From the NCBI RefSeq assembly GCF_007995095.1, contig NZ_VOPY01000002.1, forward strand, positions 1-64,000: a DNA stretch of 64,000 bases, read 5' to 3'. The notes beneath the pieces are model-generated. The model made no database searches, was not told the DNA's origin, and saw only the letters and a list, made by a program, of their open reading frames with translations. Position numbers and translations under genes: made by a program. Shown here piece after piece: positions 8,564 to 17,558 of this stretch (positions are counted from its first letter, which is position 1; every line of letters starts with the position of its first letter). Source of the DNA: Flavisphingopyxis soli. Its GTDB lineage: Bacteria; Pseudomonadota; Alphaproteobacteria; Sphingomonadales; Sphingomonadaceae.

Positions 8564-9744
8564 GGGTGCTGACCTTCATCCACAGTTTCGAGACTGGCGG
8601 GGTTGAGCGTGTCGCGCTGCGCCTGTCGCACGCCTGGGTCGCGCTGGGGATCGATGCGCGGCTGTTCGTCGGGCGCGACGAGGGCGGCCTGCAGGGCGAT
8701 ATCGCGATTGACGTGCCGACGTACATTCCGCGGCCCCCGCGCTGGTCGGTTGCGTGGATCGAAACGCTGTGGATGATCGCCACGCTGCCTGCGCATGTCC
8801 GCCAGACCCGGCCCGACATCCTGTTCTGTGCGGGAAACAGCTATTCGATCGTCGCCGTCGCCCTGCACCTGATCCTCGGTCGGACCTGTCCGCCGATCGT
8901 CATGAAGGTGAGCAACGACCTCGCGCGGCCCGACCTGCCACGCCCGATCCGCTGGGTCTATCACCGCTGGCTGCGGCTCCAGCGCAGCGCCATCGCTCAT
9001 TTCGTCGCGATGGCGCCGTCCGAAGTCGAAGCGATCACCGAACGGTTCGGTATCGCCGCCAAGCAGGTCGCGACGATCCACGATCCGGCGGTGACGCTTG
9101 ACGAGATCGACGCGCAGGCGGGCCTTCCGGCATCGCAGCGTGGGGCACCTACCCCGGGCAGCGGACGACGCTTCGTCACGATCGCGCGCCTGACCCGACA
9201 GAAGAACCTGTCATTGATGATTGCGGCTTTTGCCCAAGGCTCTGGCCCTGCCGATCGCCTGATGATCTTTGGCGAGGGACCGCAGCGCGCAAAGCTCGAG
9301 CGATTGATCGAGCGCCTCGGGCTGCGGTCGCGCGTTTGCCTCGCCGGACATGTCACCGACCCGGTCGGTCGTCTGTCGGCATTCGACTGTTTCGTGTCGT
9401 CGTCGGATTACGAAGGCGTGCCCGCCGTCCTGATCGAGGCGATGGCCGCCGGCCTGCCGATCGTCGCGACGCGGTCGTCGGTGAGCATCGACTGGATGCT
9501 CGACCATGGGCGGCACGGAACCGTCGTGTCTTGTCATGACGCGGCGGCTCTTGGCGCGGCGATGCACGCGCCATTGCCGCCTGGCTGGTCGGCCAAGAAT
9601 GCCCGCACCCGGGCGCGCGCGTTCGCGCTCGAGACGTCTGCCCCGGCATATCGCACTCTGTTTGCCCAAAGCCGGCGTGCACCGACCGTGAGCGCGGTCG
9701 GTGACCAGCCGCTCTACCCGATTGAAAAGGCACTTCGCACATGA
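8560..9744 (+). CDS. GT4-type glycosyltransferase
   Basis: A 394-residue GT-B fold glycosyltransferase. The N-terminal acceptor domain opens with VLTFIHSFETGGVERVALRL, whose GGVE motif is typical of family GT4. The C-terminal donor domain has FVTIARLTRQKNLSLMIAAF and the E-x7-E signature in SDYEGVPAVLIEAMAAGLPI, which binds the nucleotide-sugar donor. No membrane span is predicted, so it should work at the cytoplasmic face. It overlaps both neighbours by 4 bases, giving a translationally coupled deacetylase, transferase and membrane protein series. Donor and acceptor cannot be read from the sequence. Confidence 0.88.
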   Translation: MRVLTFIHSFETGGVERVALRLSHAWVALGIDARLFVGRDEGGLQGDIAIDVPTYIPRPPRWSVAWIETLWMIATLPAHVRQTRPDILFCAGNSYSIVAVALHLILGRTCPPIVMKVSNDLARPDLPRPIRWVYHRWLRLQRSAIAHFVAMAPSEVEAITERFGIAAKQVATIHDPAVTLDEIDAQAGLPASQRGAPTPGSGRRFVTIARLTRQKNLSLMIAAFAQGSGPADRLMIFGEGPQRAKLERLIERLGLRSRVCLAGHVTDPVGRLSAFDCFVSSSDYEGVPAVLIEAMAAGLPIVATRSSVSIDWMLDHGRHGTVVSCHDAAALGAAMHAPLPPGWSAKNARTRARAFALETSAPAYRTLFAQSRRAPTVSAVGDQPLYPIEKALRT

Positions 9745-10709
9745 ATGGTACAACCGTATCGATCGATCTTACGGCGACCGAGATTCCCCCTGAAAAGGCG
9801 GTTTCATGGTTCGACCGGGCCCAATCGAACACGCGACCGAGCCTGTCGGGAGGGTTGGCGATCGCGATATCGTTGGCGGTCATGGTCGCGGCCTTGTGGG
9901 AACTGCGCGGGCTCGACCTTTCGCGCATTCTTGCGCTGGTGCCCGCCTCGCCGCTTTTCTGGGCCGCGTTTGCCGCCTTTTACCTCTCGGGCCCGACCGC
10001 TGAACTCGTGATCTATCGGCGGCTGTGGAAGGTGCCACCCGGCGCAATGCTGGCGTTGCTGCGCAAGCAATTGTGCAACGAACTGCTGCTCGGTTACTCG
10101 GGTGAGGTCTATTTCTACAGCTGGGCCCGGCGCAACGTCGCGATCGAGGCATCGCCGTTCGGCGCGGTCAAGGATGTCACCATTCTCTCGGCGATGGTCG
10201 GCAACGTCATCACGCTCGTCCTGCTCGGGGCGTCGGCGCGATATGTCATGCCTCTGATCAATGGCCTGCAGGTCGGTGCCGATGGGCGCGCGATCCTCTT
10301 GTCGCTGGCGGTCGTGGCGGTCAGTTCGCTTGCGATCTTCGTGTTTCGCCGCCGCCTGTTCACCTTGCCGCGATCCGATCTCGCCTTCGTCACCATGGTC
10401 CATACGGCGCGTGTGTGCGGCATGATCGTGCTGACCGCCTTGCTGTGGCATCTGGCCCTGCCGCATATCGGCCTGGGTTGGTGGCTCGCGCTGGTGACGT
10501 TGCGCCAGCTTGTTTCGCGCCTGCCGTTCGTGCCCAACAAGGACATCGTCTTTACCGGCCTTGCCGTGTTTTTCGTCGGTGAAGTCGCCGGTATCGCCTC
10601 GGTGATCGCGATGCTCGCCGGTTTGATGCTGCTGACCCATCTCGTCATTGCGGCAGCGATTTTCTGTATCGGCCTCGTCCAGGGCGACGTTGCCGGAGAC
10701 ACGCCATGA
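9741..10709 (+). CDS. Polytopic membrane protein resembling the LPG-synthase transmembrane (UPF0104) family
   Basis: A 322-residue integral membrane protein with about seven or eight hydrophobic segments, the first at residues about 37-58. The arrangement, with a basic cytoplasmic loop (VIYRRLWKVPPGAML) and LLGYSGEVYFYSW, resembles the AglD/LPG-synthase transmembrane family, members of which act in lipid or lipid-linked sugar translocation. The match is by overall pattern only. Its place between two glycosyltransferase genes, with 4-base overlaps on both sides, suggests that it handles the lipid acceptor or flips the product. A specific function is not claimed. Confidence 0.6.
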   Translation: MNGTTVSIDLTATEIPPEKAVSWFDRAQSNTRPSLSGGLAIAISLAVMVAALWELRGLDLSRILALVPASPLFWAAFAAFYLSGPTAELVIYRRLWKVPPGAMLALLRKQLCNELLLGYSGEVYFYSWARRNVAIEASPFGAVKDVTILSAMVGNVITLVLLGASARYVMPLINGLQVGADGRAILLSLAVVAVSSLAIFVFRRRLFTLPRSDLAFVTMVHTARVCGMIVLTALLWHLALPHIGLGWWLALVTLRQLVSRLPFVPNKDIVFTGLAVFFVGEVAGIASVIAMLAGLMLLTHLVIAAAIFCIGLVQGDVAGDTP

Positions 10710-11254
10710 CGCGCCGCATTCTGGCCGTCGGCGCCGGCGCGCTGCTCGCGATCGGCGGATTGACCGCAGCGACGATCCCGTCTTCGCCCGATCTGGGGAA
10801 GAAGGAAGGCCAGTGCCGCTCCGGCGAGACGGGGCCGGCGCTGATCGTCGATATCGACGGCCTGAAAGACCGCATGGGTCGCTTGAAGCTCGAGGTCTAT
10901 CCCGCGGTCGACGTCGATTTCCTCGCCGATGACAACGTCCTGATCGCCGCTGGCAAGACCTTTCGGCGGGTCGAAATGGCGGTACCCGCCACGGGCGCGG
11001 TGCATATGTGCGTGCGCCTTCCCGGGCCGGGCAAATATGCCGTGTCGGTGCTGCATGATCGCAACAGCGACCGGCATTTCAACCTGTCGAAGGATGGCGT
11101 CGGTTTCGGCGGCAATCCGCGGCTCGGCATGCGTCAGCCCAAGGCATCCGAAGCAAGCGTCGTTGCCGGATCGGGGCTGACCCCGATGACCATCGTGATG
11201 AACTATCGCCACGGATTGCTGTCGTTCGGCCCGCTCGATGCGAAGCGCCGGTGA
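10706..11254 (+). CDS. DUF2141 domain exported protein
   Basis: A 182-residue protein with an N-terminal signal or anchor (hydrophobic residues 5-22) followed by a DUF2141 domain at about residues 45-175. The domain shows LIVDIDGLKDRMGRLKLEVY, the strand GPGKYAVSVLHDRNSD and the characteristic GVGFGGNPR loop near residue 133. The family is a small periplasmic beta-sandwich with no proven activity. It overlaps the membrane protein gene by ATGA, and its stop shares a base with the next ATG (TGATG). Its fixed place in a glycosyltransferase operon hints at a periplasmic role in handling the product, but that is inference. Confidence 0.78.
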   Translation: MTRRILAVGAGALLAIGGLTAATIPSSPDLGKKEGQCRSGETGPALIVDIDGLKDRMGRLKLEVYPAVDVDFLADDNVLIAAGKTFRRVEMAVPATGAVHMCVRLPGPGKYAVSVLHDRNSDRHFNLSKDGVGFGGNPRLGMRQPKASEASVVAGSGLTPMTIVMNYRHGLLSFGPLDAKRR

Positions 11255-12426
11255 TGCGGATCGTCGATGTCTGTTCGTTTTACGCGCCCGCCGGCGGCGG
11301 GGTGAAAACCTATATCGACCGAAAGCTCCAGTCGGGCGCCGCGAATGGCTGCGAAATCGTCATCGTCGCACCCGGCAGCGAGGCGACCGACCGGCGCATT
11401 TCCGACTTTGCGAGATTCGTTACGATTCCCTCGCCGCGCTTCCCGCTCGACCGGCGCTATCGCTATTTCAACGACGAAGGCTTGCTGCACGAAACGCTTG
11501 ATCGTCTCGCACCCGATGTCGTCGAGGCATCATCGCCATGGAGCAGCGCGGTGATGACCGCCCGCTGGCCCGGCGCGGCGGTCAAATCGCTGGTGATGCA
11601 TTCGGACCCGCTCTCGACCTTCGCCTATCGCTGGCTCGATCCGGTGTTCAGCCGCCGGACGATCGATTCGGGTTTCCGCTTTTACTGGGACCATCTGCGC
11701 CGGATGGACGAGCAGTTCGATATGGTCGTCTGCGCCAGCCAGGACCTGACCGATCGCCTCTCAGCGGGCGGACTGCGCCGCGCGGTGACGATGCCGATGG
11801 GCGTCGAGCCGGGCATATTCTCTCCCGCGCGGCGCGACCCGGCTCTGCGGCGGATGCTGCTCGAGCAATGCTATCTGCCCGAAACCGCCACATTGTTACT
11901 TGGTGTCGGGCGCTGGTCACCGGAAAAGCGCTGGAAAATGGTTGTCGAGGCGTGTGCTGCCGCCGGTGCCAGCCACCCGGTCGCGTTGCTGCTCGTCGGC
12001 GCGGGACGCGAACATCGCGCGATCGCCGATGCGATCGGCGGAAACCCGCACATCCGGATGGTGCCTGCGATGACTGACCGCGTGGAGCTGGCAACGTTGA
12101 TGGCGAGCGGCGATGCGCTGGTCCACGGCTGCGAATCCGAGACCTTCGGGATGGTCGCGGCCGAGGCCCGCGCCAGCGGCCTGCCGCTGATCGTGCCCGA
12201 TGCCGGTGGTGCTGCCGAACAGGCCATCGCCGCTGATGGGCTCGTTTATCGTGCGACCAGCGCGATCGACCTTGCGCGCGCAATTGGGCAGTTCATCGCC
12301 GGGGGTGTTGGTGCGGCGCGGATGAGGGCGCTGGCGAAGGCCGGAGCAACGCCCGACATGGACGAGCATTTCGCGCGCTTGTTCGCCCGTTATCGCGACC
12401 ATCTCGAGCGCTGCCATGCAGCCTGA
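11254..12426 (+). CDS. GT4-type glycosyltransferase (second)
   Basis: A 390-residue GT-B glycosyltransferase. The N-terminal glycine-rich acceptor loop reads SFYAPAGGGVKTYIDRKL. The donor domain shows LLLGVGRWSPEKRWKMVVEA and the E-x7-E region HGCESETFGMVAAEARASGLP. The organisation resembles GDP-mannose or UDP-sugar dependent GT4 enzymes that act on lipid-linked acceptors, but the donor is not known. The ATG at 11254 is used; a GTG one codon earlier is also in frame. It closes the overlapping run of five genes; the LptF/LptG-like permease begins 158 bases later on the same strand. Confidence 0.87.
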   Translation: MRIVDVCSFYAPAGGGVKTYIDRKLQSGAANGCEIVIVAPGSEATDRRISDFARFVTIPSPRFPLDRRYRYFNDEGLLHETLDRLAPDVVEASSPWSSAVMTARWPGAAVKSLVMHSDPLSTFAYRWLDPVFSRRTIDSGFRFYWDHLRRMDEQFDMVVCASQDLTDRLSAGGLRRAVTMPMGVEPGIFSPARRDPALRRMLLEQCYLPETATLLLGVGRWSPEKRWKMVVEACAAAGASHPVALLLVGAGREHRAIADAIGGNPHIRMVPAMTDRVELATLMASGDALVHGCESETFGMVAAEARASGLPLIVPDAGGAAEQAIAADGLVYRATSAIDLARAIGQFIAGGVGAARMRALAKAGATPDMDEHFARLFARYRDHLERCHAA

Positions 12427-12584
12427 GACGACTCGCCCGATATCCGGCCTCTTGGTGAGGCACTTCGGCCGCCTGAGGCGAACGGCCAAGCCTCGCGCTA
12501 CGCGGCAAGCGAGCACGCGGTACGATGGCGAGGGGTGGACCTTTATCGGCCGGTTGTTGATGTGGGCCAGTCGGAACAATTAGC

Positions 12585-13766
12585 GTGGCGCTGCGCCTCG
12601 ACTGGTATTTCCTGCGCCGTGCGCTGAAAATCTATGGCGCGGTGTGCATCGTCATGGCGGCGCTGCTGATCCTCGAAAACACCCCGCGATTGCTGGCGCT
12701 GATCGGCGATACGACGCATCCGCTGCGTATTCTCGCCCAGATGTCGTTGGCGCTGATCCCCGAATATATGGCGATCGGGACGCTTGTGGGCCTGTTTCTG
12801 GCAATCGCGCTCGCCACGCGCAGCCTGTGTCTGTCGGGCGAGTACCAGATATTCTCGGCGATCGGCCGTTCGCCCGCGCGGCTGCTCGTGGCGCCGATGA
12901 TCCTGGCGCTGGCGACGATGGGCGTTCAGGCAGGGCTGCGGTTCGAACTGCAACCCAGCGGCGAAGTGCGGCTGCAGCAGCTCGGCAATGACATATTGTC
13001 AGGGATGCTGGGCCTGGCAGTCCATGCCGACCAGCCGATCTCGCTCGGCGGGGGGACGAGCCTCTATGTCGACCGGATCGACGCCGACCGCCAGCGGCTG
13101 CTCGACGTGATCCTCGAAACGGGCAATGCGACCTTTTACGCGCGCTCGGCCGATGCCGCCTATGTCTCCGAGGGCTTTGTGCGGTTCCGGCTCGAGCACG
13201 TCACCGCAGTCTATCCGCAAGCTTCGGGACGGGCCCGAAGCGGCACCTTCGCGGCGATCGATTTTGTCACGCCGATGCATTCCTCGGCGCCGATCACAGG
13301 ACCGGCGCGGTTCGAAACCAAGCAGCGCGGTCTTGCCGGGCTGATCGCCATGCATCGCAACCGCAATGCCGACGCACGCGCCGCCGCAGACAAGGCGATT
13401 GCCGAGCGGGCATCCTATGTCCTGGCATGCCTGTTTTTCCCCTGGCTGGCGATCGCGCTCGGTACACCGCCCTTGCGCAGCACGTCGGGCCTCGGGATCG
13501 GGGCCGGCTGCATCGTGATCGTCCTGTTCATCAAATCGGTCAGCCTTGCCGCATCCGACCTGCCGATCTCGCCTTTTGTCGCAGCGGCGGTGAACCTCGG
13601 ATTATGGGCGACGGTGCTTTATATCCTGTTCGCTTATGAGCAGAAGCATGGACCCGGCTGGGTCGAGAGCTGGTTGTTCGCGCTGACGAGGCGATTGCGG
13701 TCGATTGTTCGACGGACCGCATCACCCATCGGTTATTCCAAAGCCAGCCGCGCGGCACATGGGTGA
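12585..13766 (+). CDS. LptF/LptG-family permease
   Basis: A 393-residue membrane protein of the YjgP/YjgQ (LptF/LptG) family. It has three N-terminal transmembrane helices (near residues 15-35, 50-75 and 100-118), a periplasmic beta-jellyroll-like middle (residues about 130-270) and three C-terminal helices (near 285-305, 312-330 and 335-355). In the Lpt machine such subunits pair with LptB ATPase and extract a glycolipid from the inner membrane. Here a single copy stands alone, without its usual partner gene, directly after a glycosyltransferase operon. GTG is the start, with a weak GGA element upstream. It could be one of the canonical pair or serve a different glycolipid. Confidence 0.82.
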   Translation: MALRLDWYFLRRALKIYGAVCIVMAALLILENTPRLLALIGDTTHPLRILAQMSLALIPEYMAIGTLVGLFLAIALATRSLCLSGEYQIFSAIGRSPARLLVAPMILALATMGVQAGLRFELQPSGEVRLQQLGNDILSGMLGLAVHADQPISLGGGTSLYVDRIDADRQRLLDVILETGNATFYARSADAAYVSEGFVRFRLEHVTAVYPQASGRARSGTFAAIDFVTPMHSSAPITGPARFETKQRGLAGLIAMHRNRNADARAAADKAIAERASYVLACLFFPWLAIALGTPPLRSTSGLGIGAGCIVIVLFIKSVSLAASDLPISPFVAAAVNLGLWATVLYILFAYEQKHGPGWVESWLFALTRRLRSIVRRTASPIGYSKASRAAHG

Positions 13767-13769
13767 CGG

Positions 13770-15728
13770 TCAGGCGGCGAAGCGGCCGGCGTTTTTGCGT
13801 GGCTCGGCTTGGTGGCTGACCTGGCTCATCGGCTCGCCGATCAGGAAACCTTGCACCTGGTCGCAGCCCATTTCGCGCAGGATATCGAACTGGGTCGCAT
13901 TTTCGACATGTTCCGCGATGCAGACCACGCCAAGAGCGCGGCACAAATCGATCAGCCCGCGCATCAGGTTTCGGTTGCGCGGCGAATGGCAGAGGCTCGT
14001 CACCAGCGATCCGTCGAGCTTGACGACGTCGAAGCTCATCTCGCGCAGATAGGATATCGACGCGTTGCCGGCGCCGAAATCGTCAAGCGCGACCGCTGCC
14101 CCCGCCTGCCGCAACAGCGCCAGGTTGGTGCTGGCAAGCGCGATGTCTGACAAGAGCGCGGTCTCGGTGACCTCGACCAGCAGGCGACGAGGATCGAAGT
14201 CGAAACGCTGCATGATCGCGAGCAGCCGCTCGGCGGCGCCGGCGGTGCACAATTGCACCGCGCTGACGTTGAACGACAGGCGCACATGGTCGGGCCAGGC
14301 GGCCGCAGCCTGGACCGCCAGCGTCAACGTGCGCTCGCCGATCGGGGCGATCAGGTTCATCTGTTCGGCGGTGCGAATGAATTCGTCAGGCGAAATCGTC
14401 CCGAGATCGGTGTCGTGCCAGCGCGCGAGCGCTTCATAGGCGACGATCTCGCCGCTATCGAGCGCGCTGATCGGTTGGAACACCATCTCGATATTGGCGG
14501 CGGCATCGCCCGCGGATATCTTTCGCTCGATCGCGGCGGCGCGTTTCTGGCCTTCCATCAGCACGCGTGAAAACGCCGCGAACCGGCCGGTGCCGCGGCG
14601 TTTGGCGGCATAGAGCGCGGTGTCGGACTGGTTCAACAGCGTCTCGGGGTTCCAGGTTTCGGTATCGGTTCGCGTAAAGCCGCAACAACACTGGACCTGG
14701 ACGACGCGATGTTCGATCGTCATTGGCTGTTCGATGAGTGTGCAGATTTCCGCTACGCGCTTCCCCGCACTGCCGGCCTTCCGCTCTCCGGTCCAGAACA
14801 TCGCGAATTCGTCACCGCCCATCCGGGCAATGATGGCATCCCTGCCGAATGCGTTTTTGAGGCGCTCGGCGACGCAGACCAGCACGGCATCGCCGGTCGG
14901 GTGACCGAAGGCATCATTGATCGGTTTGAAGCCATCGAGGTCGATCAGCACGATGGCAGCGGGGTGCGAGCGCGGTTCGGCAGCGGCGGCGGCGGTCATT
15001 GCGGCAACCAGCGCGCGACGGTTCGCAATGCCCGTCAGCGAGTCGGTCGCAGCGAGCAGATTGGCTTGCCGTTCGGCCTCGCGTGCGCGCAATTGTTCCT
15101 GGTCGAGGCGCGAGCGCGACGCGACCATTTCGACGGTCCGGCGGTTCTGCACGCGCAACAGGCGCGAAACGAGGAAAATGGTCAGGAGCAGGCTGACCCC
15201 CATGCCGATTTGCGTCGTCTGGCCCGAAAGGATCAGGCGCAGGCCGAGCGGGAGTCCCAACATCAGGAGCGGGAGGCAGGCAGCAGGCGGGTAGTTGCTC
15301 AATCCATAGGTACAACCGACAGCCGCCAGGCTGCTGAACAGGACGATAGCCTGAATCTGGGCGGGATGGCTGGTCAGCAGCAACTGCGCCCAGATCGAAA
15401 AACCGCCGCTGAGCAATGCCGTAAAGATCAGCGTCTTTTTCAGCTCGGTGCGCATCGCGTACGGAGCCAAGCTTTGGCCGCGGATCCGGATCCAGTGGAC
15501 GAGCCGCCACAGGATCAGCACGACCAGGATCATGATCGGGCTTGCGAGCGAGTCGAGGCCACCGTCGGCGACGATTTTCAAACCAAAGAAATTCGCCAGA
15601 GCGACGGCATAGATGAATGGAATCTGCTGCTTGAGGCTCGAATAGCGTTCGCGGTCCTGGGCGATCTGCTCGGGCGACTGTTTCCTGCTCGTGAGCAAAA
15701 GCTCTCTGTTGAAGGAAAACCGCGTCAT
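13770..15728 (-). CDS. Membrane-bound GGDEF-EAL protein (cyclic-di-GMP turnover)
   Basis: A 652-residue protein with a membrane sensor region of about five or six helices (residues about 35-205), a short coiled linker, a GGDEF domain and an EAL domain. The diguanylate cyclase signature is intact (RMGGDEFAMFW). The upstream inhibitory RxxD site is not present. The phosphodiesterase keeps YEALARW and ALDDFGAGNASISYL with the metal and catalytic acids, so it may also be active. The ATG at 15728 (MTRFSFNREL) is preferred over the upstream TTG because a GGGA element precedes it. It converges on the permease gene with a 3-base gap. The sensed signal is unknown. Confidence 0.9.
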   Translation of the reverse strand: MTRFSFNRELLLTSRKQSPEQIAQDRERYSSLKQQIPFIYAVALANFFGLKIVADGGLDSLASPIMILVVLILWRLVHWIRIRGQSLAPYAMRTELKKTLIFTALLSGGFSIWAQLLLTSHPAQIQAIVLFSSLAAVGCTYGLSNYPPAACLPLLMLGLPLGLRLILSGQTTQIGMGVSLLLTIFLVSRLLRVQNRRTVEMVASRSRLDQEQLRAREAERQANLLAATDSLTGIANRRALVAAMTAAAAAEPRSHPAAIVLIDLDGFKPINDAFGHPTGDAVLVCVAERLKNAFGRDAIIARMGGDEFAMFWTGERKAGSAGKRVAEICTLIEQPMTIEHRVVQVQCCCGFTRTDTETWNPETLLNQSDTALYAAKRRGTGRFAAFSRVLMEGQKRAAAIERKISAGDAAANIEMVFQPISALDSGEIVAYEALARWHDTDLGTISPDEFIRTAEQMNLIAPIGERTLTLAVQAAAAWPDHVRLSFNVSAVQLCTAGAAERLLAIMQRFDFDPRRLLVEVTETALLSDIALASTNLALLRQAGAAVALDDFGAGNASISYLREMSFDVVKLDGSLVTSLCHSPRNRNLMRGLIDLCRALGVVCIAEHVENATQFDILREMGCDQVQGFLIGEPMSQVSHQAEPRKNAGRFAA

Positions 15729-15802
15729 ATTCCCGCAATAGTGGGCAATACTTACCAAATTGATAGGATCGAACGGCTCGCGCGGCGCTTGGCCTGTCGG
15801 CC

Positions 15803-16588
15803 CTAACGTCCCGTGAAGTCAGGCTTTTGCTTGGACAGGAACGCGCTGGCACCGATCATCGCGTCGGCGCTGTTGGCAGCGCGCTGCTGGCCGTTGGCTT
15901 CGTCGGCGAGTGTCGCGGCGAGATCGCCGCCCATCGCCCGGCGCAGATTGGCGCGCATTACGCCGAGCGCCACCGTCGGCAGAGCGGCGAGACGGGCCGC
16001 AAGCGCACGCGCTTCGTCCACCAACGCGGCGTCGGCGACGCAGCGGTAGATCAGGCCCCATTCGGCGGCCTTTTCGGCCGACAGTTTTTCGCCGAGCATC
16101 ATCAATTCGGTCGCGCGCGCCTTGCCGATCAGGCGCGGCAACAGCCAGCTCGCGCCGCCATCGGGGATGAGCCCGATATTGACGAATGCCTGGAGAAAAT
16201 AGGCGGTCTCGCCCGCAATGACGAAATCGCCCGCCAGCGCGATCGATGATCCGATCCCCGCCGCAGGACCATTGATCGCGCAGACGACCGGGACCGGCAG
16301 TTCGGCGAGGCGCGTGATCAGCGGATTGTAATGCTGCGTCAGCGCGGCGTGCGATGCATCGCCCATCGTCGCGTGTTCGCCCGCGCCGCCGCCCTGAAGA
16401 TCGGCGCCCGAGCAGAAGGCACGGCCCGTCCCGGTGACCAGCAAGGCGCGCGCGTCGCCGAGATCATCGGTGGCGGCGAGCAATTCGTCGGCCATCGCCA
16501 GCGAACAGGCGTTGAGCCGGTCGGGTCGGTTGAGCGTGATCGTGGCGACATCGCCCTCACGCGTGGCGATAATCGTCTGATAGGCCAT
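15803..16588 (-). CDS. Enoyl-CoA hydratase/isomerase, PaaG-like
   Basis: A 261-residue crotonase-fold enzyme. The CoA-binding and oxyanion segment is seen as GTGRAFCSGADLQGG near residue 60, and INGPAAGIGSSIALAGDFVIA near residue 108 forms the second oxyanion strand. The stretch LIPDGGASWLLPRLIGKARA is typical of PaaG (epoxyphenylacetyl-CoA isomerase) and related isomerases. The residues alone do not separate this from general fatty-acid or aromatic acyl-CoA hydratases, and no paa genes are adjacent. The ATG at 16588 is chosen because GGGAGAC sits just upstream. It stands alone, diverging from pgl. Confidence 0.83.
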   Translation of the reverse strand: MAYQTIIATREGDVATITLNRPDRLNACSLAMADELLAATDDLGDARALLVTGTGRAFCSGADLQGGGAGEHATMGDASHAALTQHYNPLITRLAELPVPVVCAINGPAAGIGSSIALAGDFVIAGETAYFLQAFVNIGLIPDGGASWLLPRLIGKARATELMMLGEKLSAEKAAEWGLIYRCVADAALVDEARALAARLAALPTVALGVMRANLRRAMGGDLAATLADEANGQQRAANSADAMIGASAFLSKQKPDFTGR

Positions 16589-16741
16589 TGCCGTCTCCCT
16601 GATACTGACACCTCGACCTAAAGCCATCGGGCCGATCGCGCCAGAGCTTCATCGCGGTACAAATATCCACGACGCAAAGGGTGGAATGCGGCGCCCGACC
16701 TCCCTAGAACGGCGCCACGAACAGCAATACGGGAAGAGTTG

Positions 16742-17446
16742 ATGACCGAGATCGAATGGTGGGACTATGACGACGCCGAGGAAATGGCCGCCGCGGTCGC
16801 GGGCGACCTGCGCTTCGTGATCCAGAGCGCGCTCGACGCGCGCGGCGACGCGATCATCGCGCTGCCGGGCGGATCGACGCCGCTGCCGATCTATGCCGCG
16901 CTCGCCGAATCGGAGCTCGCCTGGAAGCGCGTGACGATCATCCCGACCGACGACCGGCTCGTGCCGATGGGCGACAAGCTGTCCAACATCACCGCCATCG
17001 CCAAGGCGTTCATGGCGCGCGGCGCGCGCGTCTATCCGATCACCAGCGACGCGGCTGAGGATTATCGTGCCGCAGGGCAGGCCGCCGATGCACGGCTGCG
17101 TGATCTCGGCTGGCCGCTCGACCTCGTCCTGCTCGGGGTCGGCGAAGACGGCCATACCGCCTCGATCTTTCCCGGCGACGATCTCGCTGCCGCGACCGAT
17201 GCGAAGAGCGATGCCCGCGTCGTCGGGGTAAAGCCCGACCCGATGCCCGCCAATGCGCCGGTTGCGCGCGTCACGCTGACGCTTCCGGCGATCGCCGCGG
17301 CGCGGACGCTGACGATCGCGGTGACCGGTCAGGCCAAGCGCGACCTGATCGAACAGGCGATCGAGGACGGGGCCAAATCACCGCATCCGATCGGCAAGGT
17401 TCTGGCGGCAGCGACGGTGCCGATCGACATTCACTGGGCACCGTAA
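16742..17446 (+). CDS. pgl: 6-phosphogluconolactonase
   Basis: A 234-residue member of the glucosamine-6-phosphate isomerase/6-phosphogluconolactonase family, lactonase branch. The signatures are ALPGGSTPLPIYAAL near residue 40, IIPTDDRLVPMGDKLSN near residue 66 and LLGVGEDGHTASIFPGDDL near residue 130, with the catalytic His in GHTASIFPG. It hydrolyses 6-phosphogluconolactone in the Entner-Doudoroff or pentose phosphate route. The ATG has GGAAGAG upstream. In many sphingomonads pgl sits between zwf and edd; here it is solitary, next to an enoyl-CoA hydratase and the arginine operon, so a second copy elsewhere is possible. Confidence 0.9.
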   Translation: MTEIEWWDYDDAEEMAAAVAGDLRFVIQSALDARGDAIIALPGGSTPLPIYAALAESELAWKRVTIIPTDDRLVPMGDKLSNITAIAKAFMARGARVYPITSDAAEDYRAAGQAADARLRDLGWPLDLVLLGVGEDGHTASIFPGDDLAAATDAKSDARVVGVKPDPMPANAPVARVTLTLPAIAAARTLTIAVTGQAKRDLIEQAIEDGAKSPHPIGKVLAAATVPIDIHWAP

Positions 17447-17558
17447 CGCAGTCCGGGGGCATACGGACATGACGACCGATATCGCCACGATCATGTGTAG
17501 CACGCAGGTTGTACCGATGCTGGTTACCGACGATGTCGCCGCCGCCTAGGGGCGACGC

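Noticed and set aside
14709-15806. 365-codon plus-strand open frame opposite the GGDEF-EAL gene
   Set aside because: Antisense to intact GGDEF and EAL motifs; no recognisable domain.
17469-17549. A 26-codon open frame ending VVPMLVTDDVAAA, which resembles the start of a VOC-domain protein
   Set aside because: Too short, no Shine-Dalgarno, and no VOC homology after the stop in any frame. It may be a decayed remnant but cannot be supported as a gene.
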